From DATAWZ01 sp036266975 (GTDB lineage Bacteria > Actinomycetota > Thermoleophilia > Solirubrobacterales > Solirubrobacteraceae), in assembly GCA_036266975.1 (NCBI GenBank), contig DATAWZ010000230.1, positions 1-29,359 on the forward strand: DNA of 29,359 nt, given 5' to 3'. The translations under genes were made by a program, and so were the position numbers. Shown one piece after another: positions 7,086-12,864 of this stretch (the first letter of the stretch is position 1; each line of letters begins with the position of its first letter). Under the pieces are notes generated by a model. It had not been told where the DNA came from, did not search any database, and saw only the letters and a program-made list of their open reading frames with translations.

Positions 7086-8035
7086 CTGGCCCGCGTCAAG
7101 CTCAGGGCGGCCAACGACGGATGGCCGAGTACCTTCTCGCGCTCGGCGCCGAGCGACACGGCAGCCCTTCCTGGGGCGCGAAGACACGCCCTGGACGTGG
7201 CCGAGAGCGTGGACACAGGACGCGAGGCACTCGTGAACTGGCTGCGGGAACAGGACGCCAAGGAACGGCAAAACCCGCCACATGAGCTCACTGCGACGCC
7301 GGTGCCCGCGTGGTCGTGACAAACCCGCCATCGCCGCCGGACGAACACATCCCCAAGGCGCCGGCCGGTCCCGAGTGGAGGAGCTGACCCTGCTGGCGGC
7401 GTCCTCGGGAGCCGAAATAGCGCTGCTATTCCGGCTCCCTGCGTCCTGGCCATGCTCGATTTTCGCTCGCGAATCGACGACCGGATTTACCGGAGGCACC
7501 ACTAGGTTGCGCGCAACACACCTCACCGGACGATCGCGCCGGGCCCGTCGGACGGCTGGCGTGCGGATCGGCAATCGTGAGCAGATAGCGGTTGGCGGCG
7601 GCTCGGCGGTGGCGCGTCCGTCCAGCAGCGAGCGGTCGTCCTCGGCGACGATGAGCGACCGCGTCGGAAGCGACTGGGCCGGCTTCGTGCACCTGCGTTG
7701 CGGAACCCGGCGGCCGTCTCGACGCTTGACGAGGCAGGCCCTCGGCACGGACTTGCGTCACGCCCGCGGTCAACTCCCGAGCAACGAGGTAGGAGTTCGC
7801 TCCAGCCGAGGAGCCCCGGCATGAAGATACCTTGGACGCGTCGCCCGCGAAGCGATGGCTTGCGGCTTCGACCCACGCATTCCCCCGGCGAGCTGCCAGG
7901 TCCGCACAGGGCCGCGCTGACGTTTGGGACTATCACGCGGCGAAAAGGCCAACGGCCGCTCGAAATCGGTGAAAGGCACGGTTGCGGAGGGCCTCTCCCG
8001 CGGTCGAAGCCAATCGATTTGCAGCAAGTTTCCAG
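7086..8035. other. 950-bp stretch without a convincing gene
   Basis: Open frames exist on both strands but their translations are Arg/Ser/Ala-rich and lack family motifs. The only coding-like pieces are two short runs in different plus-strand frames between 7121 and 7319. A long hairpin lies at 7407-7439. The stretch separates the acyltransferase operon from the tRNA-Thr gene and may be decayed sequence. Confidence 0.6.
7407..7439. repeat. 15-bp inverted repeat with 3-nt loop (stable hairpin)
   Basis: Left arm GGGAGCCGAAATAGC, loop GCT, right arm GCTATTCCGGCTCCC. The arms pair at 14 of 15 positions, with one A-C mismatch. It is not followed by a T run, so it is not a classical intrinsic terminator, although it lies about 320 bp after the last acyltransferase and could stop or stabilise that transcript. 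It could also be a protein-binding palindrome. Confidence 0.7.
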
Positions 8036-8108
8036 AGCCGGAGCCGGGATTCGAACCCGGGACCCTTCGCTTACAAGGCGAATGCTCTACCAGCTGAGCT
8101 ACTCCGGC
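8036..8108 (-). tRNA. tRNA-Thr (anticodon TGT)
   Basis: The minus strand folds as a complete tRNA. The acceptor stem pairs GCCGGAG with CTCCGGC. The D arm is AGCTCAGCTGGTAGAGC. The anticodon stem and loop are TTCGC-CTTGTAA-GCGAA, with anticodon TGT reading ACA. The T arm is CCGGG-TTCGAAT-CCCGG. No CCA is encoded. A TAGGCT -10 box (8126-8121) lies 12 nt upstream of the 5' end and belongs to a sequence that is repeated 1 kb away. Confidence 0.95.
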
Positions 8109-8337
8109 GCGAGAAGCCTGAGCCTAGCTGGGCCAGCGCGGCGTCGACGTCGAGCAGCTCGATCTCCTGCGCGCGGTGCATCCCGGGGCGGATCTGGCCC
8201 TGGCCGCGGTCGTAGCGCACGAGGGTCACACGGATCAGGCCGGCGCGCTCGAGGCGCCTCAGCCAGCGGCACTGCGAGCCCTGGGCGCGCTCGTTGGGCT
8301 CGTCGTTGAGGTCGCGGGCGAGCTGGGCGTGGGTCAC
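8071..8337 (-). CDS. Small protein of unknown function running into the tRNA gene
   Basis: An 88-residue frame from GTG 8337. Residues 1-60 look like real coding sequence: an amphipathic THAQLARDLNDE helix, then QCRWLRRLERAGLIRV, resembling the recognition part of a winged-helix domain, then a basic-acidic tail ending in VDAALAQLG. The last 15 or so residues are encoded by the direct repeat and by the tRNA-Thr gene itself, so the original C-terminus was probably replaced when the segment joined the tRNA. The frame continues upstream without interruption to the TGA that ends the next small gene, raising the possibility that both were once one gene. No named family recognised. Confidence 0.4.
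   Translation of the reverse strand: MTHAQLARDLNDEPNERAQGSQCRWLRRLERAGLIRVTLVRYDRGQGQIRPGMHRAQEIELLDVDAALAQLGSGFSRRSSSAGRAFAL
8102..8128. repeat. 27-nt direct repeat, tRNA-proximal copy
   Basis: Identical over 27 nt to 9105-9131 and extendable to 31 nt with one mismatch (8098-8128 versus 9101-9131). It covers the first 7 nt of the tRNA-Thr gene and its upstream -10 region. Such a tRNA-spanning direct repeat is what integration of an element next to the tRNA would leave. Confidence 0.9.
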
Positions 8338-8364
8338 GGTGCAGGTGGTGGCGCCATCAAGCGC

Positions 8365-8541
8365 TCAGCGCTTGCGCAGGACGTCGTAGAGGTCGGCGCA
8401 GTGATTGCCGACGTTGCGATACCAGCGTACACACGGGTCGCTGGTCAGGCGCACGAGCTCGTAGACCTCGGGGCCGGTGGCGTAGGTGCGCGGCCGTTTG
8501 CTTGCGCGCGCAACTTCCGGGGCGGTCGCTACGCTGCTCAA
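8365..8541 (-). CDS. Small protein of unknown function (58 residues), start uncertain
   Basis: The frame ending at TGA 8365-8367 encodes a coding-like sequence with Trp, Tyr and Cys where chance high-GC frames have Arg and Ala: GPEVYELVRLTSDPC then VRWYRNVGNHCADLYDVL. Its only start codon is TTG 8541. However, a strong AGGAGG (8588-8583) with ATG 8573 nine nt away starts a different frame that stops after 11 codons; a -1 shift near its ACC-CGT codons would join it to this frame. So either a weak TTG start, a frameshift, or a damaged gene. It is in the same frame as the next small gene, separated only by the TGA and nine codons before GTG 8337. Confidence 0.4.
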   Translation of the reverse strand: MSSVATAPEVARASKRPRTYATGPEVYELVRLTSDPCVRWYRNVGNHCADLYDVLRKR

Positions 8542-8617
8542 CGGGTCCTCGGCGTGGTTGCCGCATCAACCATGGCGGGGATCCTCCTATTTGCATCGGA
8601 CGGAACTCTGCACGCGG

Positions 8618-9052
8618 CTATCCGCTGGGTGTCCCGTAGAGCACGCTTGTGCAGTAGCTGGAGACCTGCTCGGTCTGCTGGAGATAGACCGAACCCCCGC
8701 TGACCTGGGGCGTGAGGCCGCCGATCTCGCCGTTGAGCTCGGGCAGGCAGGTGCCGATCTTGCCGAGCGTCCCCTGGAGGTGGCCGAAGCCAGCGTGTAA
8801 CGAGGCGAGCTGGCTGTCGATGCTGGTCAGCTGGCCGGTGATGTCGGCGAGCTTGGCCGCCACGGCGGTGAGCTGCAACTTGAGGGCCGGGAGTTCTGTG
8901 TCGAGCGCGGCGGCCGCCGTGGCGCTCTGCGTGACGCGCTGCTGGCTCGGGATGTGCCGGCTCAGCGCGACGGCGGCGAGCGCGGCCGCGGCCGCGGCGA
9001 CTAGGAGCGAAACCACCGCCGCGATCTTGTAGGCCCGCACGCCCTCAGACAC
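8618..9052 (-). CDS. Membrane-anchored coiled-coil protein, unknown function
   Basis: A 144-residue protein from GTG 9052. Residues about 10-32 form one strongly hydrophobic Ala/Val/Leu helix after a short basic-containing N-terminus, so it is a signal anchor with the rest outside. Residues about 45-95 show heptad-like Leu/Ile spacing with many Gln, Ser and Asp (LQLTAVAAKLADITGQLTSIDS), a predicted coiled coil. The C-terminus is Gly/Ser-rich with two cysteines (in GTCLPEL and SSYCTSV) that could form a disulfide. TACGCT (9065-9060) lies 7 nt upstream of the GTG, a leaderless promoter pattern. It sits inside the repeat-bounded segment. No family recognised. Confidence 0.6.
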   Translation of the reverse strand: MSEGVRAYKIAAVVSLLVAAAAAALAAVALSRHIPSQQRVTQSATAAAALDTELPALKLQLTAVAAKLADITGQLTSIDSQLASLHAGFGHLQGTLGKIGTCLPELNGEIGGLTPQVSGGSVYLQQTEQVSSYCTSVLYGTPSG

Positions 9053-9104
9053 GCCGCCAAGCGTACAGGAGCGCAGTCACGCTGTCGCATTTCCGGCTGG
9101 GCTC

Positions 9105-9131
9105 CTCCGGCGCGAGAAGCCTGAGCCTAGC
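9105..9131. repeat. 27-nt direct repeat, distal copy
   Basis: Second exact copy of the tRNA 5'-end/-10 sequence found at 8102-8128. The tRNA body is not repeated here: left of this copy the sequence no longer resembles a tRNA. It marks the right end of the candidate inserted segment. Confidence 0.9.
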
Positions 9132-9170
9132 GACCGGCTGGGCGGCCCCGCCGCGGGCCTTTAGCCTCCT

Positions 9171-9704
9171 TTAGCCCAAAGATGAAGCGGCGTGCTCCAG
9201 GTTGCCGTGGCCGTTGGAGGAGATCACGTGCTCGTACCCCGGGATCTCCACGACCGGCTCCGCGTTCAGACGGCGCTCGAGCTCGCCCAGCACCGCACCG
9301 AAGAGCAGGTGCCGCCAGGTCGCCTGCGCGAGGGCGCGTGGGCTGGTGGCGAGCTTGGGCATCTCCTTGCGCGCCGGGTGCAGCACATCGACCAGCAGGG
9401 TCAGCGGCCATGTGGCCACGTGCTCGCTGAGCGCGGCGAACGGGCCCCGCGCCCAGGAGGGCAGCGGCAGGCGCGGCGCGACGTTGGCGTACACCGCCCC
9501 GAACAGCGCGCCGTTCTGCACGTGCAGCAGCAGTCCCACCGCCGGCCAGGCCCGCGAGCGGGTGAAGGCCTTGCCGAGCAGTTCGATGTCATCGAAGGAG
9601 CTTCCGAAGACCGCCTTGTCGACCGGCGACTGCGCGGCCCAGATCGCCGCGGCGCCTGCCCCGGCAAGGGCTCCTCGAAGGGTTCGCGCGCGATCGATCG
9701 ACAT
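9171..9704 (-). CDS. Conserved-looking membrane protein of unknown function
   Basis: A 177-residue protein from ATG 9704; the frame is open far upstream but that extension lies antisense to plsC and is not coding-like. There are about four hydrophobic stretches: GALAGAGAAAIWAAQ near residues 11-25, AVGLLLHVQNGALFGAVY near 55-72, HVATWPLTLLVDVL near 93-106, and HLLFGAVLGELERRL near 131-145. A polar C-terminus ends in SNGHGNLEHAAS. A TACAGT box (9721-9716) precedes the start by 11 nt without a Shine-Dalgarno. It diverges from the PlsC-type gene, with 48 bp between them, so the two may share control. Confidence 0.65.
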   Translation of the reverse strand: MSIDRARTLRGALAGAGAAAIWAAQSPVDKAVFGSSFDDIELLGKAFTRSRAWPAVGLLLHVQNGALFGAVYANVAPRLPLPSWARGPFAALSEHVATWPLTLLVDVLHPARKEMPKLATSPRALAQATWRHLLFGAVLGELERRLNAEPVVEIPGYEHVISSNGHGNLEHAASSLG

Positions 9705-9752
9705 GGATGAGAGTGACTGTAACGCCACTGGCGCCCGCGGGGTAGAGGAGGT

Positions 9753-10550
9753 ATGGACGCGTACTCGAGGGAGATCGGACGCGAGCGCTTGGAGCGATGC
9801 ACCGAGCGGACCCGCGAGCGGGGCGCCAACCCGCTCGTCTACTACCTCGTGCGCCTCCTGTTCGTGCCCTTCTTCAAGGTCTACTTCCGGCTGGAGCTGA
9901 TCGGCCGTGAGCACGTGCCGCGGCGTGGCCCGGTGATCCTCGCCTCCAACCACCGCAGCTTCCTGGATCCCTTCGTGATCGGGGTGCTCCAGCGCCGCCC
10001 CGTCTACTACATGGCCAAGAAGGAGCTCTTCGGCCACCCGGCGGCAGCCTGGTTCCTGAACTGCCTGGGCGCCTTCCCGATCGACCGCGGCTCCGGCGAC
10101 GAGGGCGCGATGGCCGCCGCTCGCCGCGTTCTGGCCCGCGGCGACGCCGTGGTGATCTTCCCCGAGGGTACGCGCGTGCGTCCCGGCCCGCTGGCCGACC
10201 CCAAGCGCGGCGTCGGTCGCCTGGCGCTGGAGACCGGCGCGAGCGTGGTGCCGATCGCCGTGATCGGCACCGAGGCGGTGCGCCGCGGCTGGCGGATCCG
10301 TCCGCACCACGTCCGCATTCGCGTCGGGAGCCCGATGCGCTTCCCGAGCACCGAGCAGCCCTCCAAGCAGGCCGCAAGCGCGGTGACCCGACGCATCTGG
10401 GCCTGCGTGTCGCTGCAGTGGGAGTGGCTCGGCGGGATCCAGCCGCCCGGCCGCTCGCGGGTGAGCGCCCCCGCGCTGGGCGGCCCGGACGGCAGCACCG
10501 ACGAGCTCGAGCCGGCCGAGGCGCTCGTCGGCTCAGAGCGGGCCGCCTAA
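9753..10550 (+). CDS. plsC: 1-acyl-sn-glycerol-3-phosphate acyltransferase (PlsC/LPLAT family)
   Basis: A 265-residue membrane-associated enzyme that acylates lysophosphatidic acid to phosphatidic acid. NHRSFLD (the catalytic NHxxxxD motif) is near residues 67-73, followed by the acceptor-binding FPEGTR near 137-142 and a VVPIAVIGTE segment near 166-175, in the order and spacing of the family. A hydrophobic stretch (YYLVRLLFVPFFKVYF) precedes the domain. ATG 9753 is used although GAGGAGG directly abuts it, too close for a normal Shine-Dalgarno; leaderless initiation is possible. The C-terminal 50 residues beyond the domain are low-complexity. Other LPLAT substrates cannot be excluded. Confidence 0.85.
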   Translation: MDAYSREIGRERLERCTERTRERGANPLVYYLVRLLFVPFFKVYFRLELIGREHVPRRGPVILASNHRSFLDPFVIGVLQRRPVYYMAKKELFGHPAAAWFLNCLGAFPIDRGSGDEGAMAAARRVLARGDAVVIFPEGTRVRPGPLADPKRGVGRLALETGASVVPIAVIGTEAVRRGWRIRPHHVRIRVGSPMRFPSTEQPSKQAASAVTRRIWACVSLQWEWLGGIQPPGRSRVSAPALGGPDGSTDELEPAEALVGSERAA

Positions 10551-10595
10551 CCGGCGGCCGAGCTGCAGGCCGCCAGAGGTTAGGGTGCGCGGTGA

Positions 10596-11138
10596 GTGAC
10601 CGAGTCGAAGTCCAAGCGGCAGCTCGACGACGAGTTCTCCGATCTCTATCGGGCGCACCTGCGCGACGTCTACAGCTACGCCTACTACCGGGTGGGCAAT
10701 CACCACGACGCCGAGGATCTGACCGAGCAGACCTTCCTGCAGGCCTATCGGCACTTCGAACGTGCCCAGCGCGAGTCCGAGGGCAGGCCGCTGCGGCCGT
10801 GGCTGATCCGGATCGCGCACAACCTGGCGGCGAACCTCTACCGCGACCGCTCGCGAAAGCCCTCGGCGCCGATCGACGACACCACGACGCTCGCGGCCGT
10901 GCACACGACCGAGGAGCTGGTCGAGGGCCGCGACGAGCTGGCGCGGGTCCTGGAGGGGGTAACCCAGCTGCCCGACGACCGGCGCGAGGCGCTGATCATG
11001 CGCTTTGCTCTCGGCATGGACAACCGCGAGATCGCGCGGGCGCTGGGGCGCTCGGACGGCGCGACCAAGGTGCTCATCCACCGGGCCATCCGCCAGCTGG
11101 AGGGCATCATCGCGACCGAGGCGGAGGGCACCAAGTGA
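10596..11138 (+). CDS. RNA polymerase ECF sigma factor
   Basis: A 180-residue ECF sigma factor. Region 2 spans about residues 10-75 (DLYRAHLRDVYSYAYYRVGNHHDAEDLTEQTFLQAY, then RPWLIRIAHNLAANLYRDR), and region 4 about 120-172 (LPDDRREALIMRFALGMDNREIARALGRSDGATKVLIHRAIRQL), with the helix-turn-helix in the second half. GTG 10596 lies 9 nt after TAGGGT (10581-10586), so the mRNA may be nearly leaderless. The next gene, starting 13 nt after the stop, encodes a one-helix membrane protein that could be its partner. No zinc-binding anti-sigma domain is encoded beside it. Confidence 0.9.
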   Translation: MTESKSKRQLDDEFSDLYRAHLRDVYSYAYYRVGNHHDAEDLTEQTFLQAYRHFERAQRESEGRPLRPWLIRIAHNLAANLYRDRSRKPSAPIDDTTTLAAVHTTEELVEGRDELARVLEGVTQLPDDRREALIMRFALGMDNREIARALGRSDGATKVLIHRAIRQLEGIIATEAEGTK

Positions 11139-11151
11139 GCGGGGAACGGCC

Positions 11152-11511
11152 GTGAGCGGCGACGTCGCCCCCCAGCTCGAGCACCTGCTGCGCCAGGCGC
11201 TCGCCCCGGTCGAGCCGCCGGACGATCTCGCGCTGCGCCTGGAGCGCACGCTGCAGAGCCTGAGCGACCTGGCCGCCGAGGAGCTCGAGTCGTGGGAGCT
11301 GCGGGCAATGCGCGATCCGCGCAACTGGGCCCGCCCGGCCGCGGCGGTGGTGGTCGGCGGCGCCGCCGGCGCCGCGCTCGTCGTGCTGCGGGCCCGTCGC
11401 CATCATCCCGCCGCGCCCGCGCGCAGCGGGATCGGCGGCGCGCGCGACGTCGCCGAGCGCGCCCTGCGCGACGTCGGCACCGAGGCGCGCCGCGTCATCC
11501 GCCGCGGCTGA
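11152..11511 (+). CDS. Single-pass membrane protein coupled to ECF sigma, candidate anti-sigma factor
   Basis: A 119-residue protein starting at GTG 11152, with GGGGAA (11141-11146) as a weak Shine-Dalgarno. The N-terminal 60 residues are acidic and helical (PQLEHLLRQALAPVEPPDDLALRLERTLQSLSDLAAEELESWELRAM); one membrane helix follows at about 63-81 (PAAAVVVGGAAGAALVVL), then a basic RARRHH stop-transfer segment and a helical tail. Size, topology and the 13-nt gap from the sigma gene fit a regulator of that sigma factor, but no HxxxCxxC motif is present and I recognise no named anti-sigma family. The role is inference. Confidence 0.7.
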   Translation: MSGDVAPQLEHLLRQALAPVEPPDDLALRLERTLQSLSDLAAEELESWELRAMRDPRNWARPAAAVVVGGAAGAALVVLRARRHHPAAPARSGIGGARDVAERALRDVGTEARRVIRRG

Positions 11512-11532
11512 TCCGCCGCTCGCCGGCCGGCG

Positions 11533-11538
11533 TATACC
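11533..11538 (+). promoter_or_regulatory. Leaderless-type -10 box (TATACC) for the second ECF sigma gene
   Basis: TATACC ends 6 nt before ATG 11545, so the expected start point is the A of the ATG. No Shine-Dalgarno precedes it. No clear -35. Confidence 0.45.
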
Positions 11539-11544
11539 AGACGT

Positions 11545-12147
11545 ATGCTCGGAAGGACCCGAACCGGGGGTGCCGATCGCGCGCCCTTGCGGACTCTGGC
11601 CGACGAGGACGTCATGCTGCACCTGCGCCGCGGCGAAGCCGCCGCGTTCGAGATCGTCTACGAGCGCCACGCGGACGCCGCCTTCTCGCTGGCCTACCGC
11701 ATGTGCGGGCAGCGGGGCGTGGCCGAGGATGTCGTCCAGGAGGCCTTCCTGTCGCTGTGGCGCAGCAGCTCGCGCTATGACGGTGCGCGCGGCAGCGTGC
11801 GCACGTGGGTGCTCGGCATCGTCCACAACCGCGCGATCGACGCGCTGCGTCGCGGCGTCGTGCACGACCGCCGGCGCGCGAGCGACGAAGGCATCGAGGA
11901 GCGCTTCGAGTCCCCGGACCGGATCGATGCCGAGGTCGTGCGGCGCGACGAGGCGCAGGGGCTGCGCGCCGCCATCGACGACCTCCCGGCCGAGCAGAGC
12001 CGCGTGATCGAGCTGGCCTACTACGGCGGCTTCACCCATACCGAAATCGCCTCGATTCTCGATGCGCCGATCGGTACGGTGAAGGGCAGAATGCGCCTGG
12101 GGCTGGCCAAGCTGCGCACTGCGCTGGGCGAAGGGGCAGCGGCATGA
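11545..12147 (+). CDS. ECF sigma factor, SigK-like
   Basis: A 200-residue ECF sigma factor. Region 2 is at about residues 35-100 (FEIVYERHADAAFSLAYRMCGQRGVAEDVVQEAFLSLW, then RTWVLGIVHNRAIDALRR). Region 4 is at about 135-192 (LPAEQSRVIELAYYGGFTHTEIASILDAPIGTVKGRMRLGLAKLR), with the IGTVKGRMR recognition helix typical of the SigK/SigL group. ATG 11545 fits a leaderless start; ATG 11614 is too internal. Its TGA overlaps the ATG of the RskA-type anti-sigma gene by 4 nt, the standard sigma/anti-sigma arrangement, so it is likely held at the membrane until released. Confidence 0.92.
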   Translation: MLGRTRTGGADRAPLRTLADEDVMLHLRRGEAAAFEIVYERHADAAFSLAYRMCGQRGVAEDVVQEAFLSLWRSSSRYDGARGSVRTWVLGIVHNRAIDALRRGVVHDRRRASDEGIEERFESPDRIDAEVVRRDEAQGLRAAIDDLPAEQSRVIELAYYGGFTHTEIASILDAPIGTVKGRMRLGLAKLRTALGEGAAA

Positions 12148-12821
12148 GCATCACCGACGAGCACGGGGACGTCGGCGCGTGGGTCCTCGGCGCGCTCGAT
12201 GAGCGGGAGGCCGAGCGCTTCGCCGCGCATCTGCAGCGCTGCCAGGCGTGCCGTGAGGAGGCGACGGCGCTTCAACCGGTAGCCGACGGCCTGGCCACGA
12301 TCGTGCCGCAGGTCCCCGCCCCGAAGGGGCTCAAGGGGCGCCTGATGTCGGATGTCCAGGCCGAGGCCGAGCTGCTGCGCGCCGCCGGCCACGAAGCGGA
12401 TCGCCCGGCGCGTCGCCGGTCGTTGGGTGCGGTGCCCGGTCTGGCCTTCGCCGCTACGCTCGCCGTCGGCGTTGTGCTCGGCGCTGTGGTCATCGCCGGC
12501 GGCAGCAGCACACGGGTGCTGCGCGGCCAGGTCAGCTACCCCGGGGCGCGCGCCGTGCTGCGCGAGAGCGGCGGCCGCGCCGAGCTCGACGTCGCCGACA
12601 TGCCGGCGCCTCCTCAGGGCAAGGTCTACGAGGTCTGGCTGGTACGCGCCCGCCGTGCGCCGGCCCCGACCAAGTCGCTGTTCACGGTCACCAGCACGGG
12701 CACCGGGAGCGCGGCGGTGCCCGACGATCTCTCCGGCGTTCGCGAGGTGCTGGTCACCCCCGAGCCCGCCGGCGGCAGCCTGCGGCCTACGCACGCGCCG
12801 GTCATCAGCGTCACCGTCTGA
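12144..12821 (+). CDS. Anti-sigma factor, RskA family, with zinc-binding N-terminal domain
   Basis: A 225-residue single-pass membrane protein that would sequester the upstream sigma factor. The N-terminal anti-sigma domain has H29-LQR-C33-QA-C36, the HxxxCxxC zinc motif, in an AERFAAHLQRCQACREE setting. A membrane helix lies at about 100-120 (GLAFAATLAVGVVLGAVVIAGG), and the outer domain (GQVSYPGARAVL, DMPAPPQGKVYEVWLV, VREVLVTPEPAGGSLRPT) is the RskA C-terminal domain. ATG 12144 overlaps the sigma stop (ATGA). Release by regulated proteolysis is expected from the family; the rhomboid protease gene immediately downstream is suggestive but unproven. Confidence 0.92.
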   Translation: MSITDEHGDVGAWVLGALDEREAERFAAHLQRCQACREEATALQPVADGLATIVPQVPAPKGLKGRLMSDVQAEAELLRAAGHEADRPARRRSLGAVPGLAFAATLAVGVVLGAVVIAGGSSTRVLRGQVSYPGARAVLRESGGRAELDVADMPAPPQGKVYEVWLVRARRAPAPTKSLFTVTSTGTGSAAVPDDLSGVREVLVTPEPAGGSLRPTHAPVISVTV

Positions 12822-12864
12822 GCGGGCCAATTCGCCCGGCGGCGCTGCTAGCGTCGCACGGGCC

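Larger units (their letters stand above)
8102..9131. mobile_element. Candidate ~1-kb integrated segment bounded by tRNA-derived direct repeats
   Basis: The two 27-nt repeats bound about 980 bp that carries up to three small minus-strand genes. Recombination between the repeats would remove the segment and leave an intact tRNA-Thr with its -10 box. No integrase or transposase is encoded inside, so it would have to be a non-autonomous or decayed element. A simple segmental duplication of the tRNA promoter is the alternative. Confidence 0.35.

Noticed and set aside
7523..7748. Minus-strand stretch whose translation contains SLIVAEDDRSLLDGRA, like the start of a response-regulator receiver domain
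   Set aside because: Only about 16 residues fit, the following sequence is Pro/Arg-rich, and no DNA-binding or rest of a receiver domain follows. Chance similarity cannot be excluded.
5595..7748. 717-codon minus-strand open frame opposite acyltransferase copy 3
   Set aside because: It lies antisense to a protein with intact PapA motifs; its own translation is low-complexity Arg/Gly/Asp.
7282..7824. Plus-strand open frame of 180 codons in the gene-free region
   Set aside because: The translation is Arg/Ser-rich with no motif, hydrophobic core or start signal; typical of a spurious frame in high-GC DNA.
9146..9163. GGCCC-CGCCGC-GGGCC hairpin followed by TTT on the plus strand
   Set aside because: It looks like a terminator on the plus strand, but no plus-strand gene ends before it; for the minus-strand membrane protein gene it lacks a T run. 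Left as unassigned.
9705..10310. Upstream extension of the minus-strand membrane protein across plsC
   Set aside because: It is antisense to the well-supported PlsC motifs and has no coding character; the protein starts at ATG 9704.
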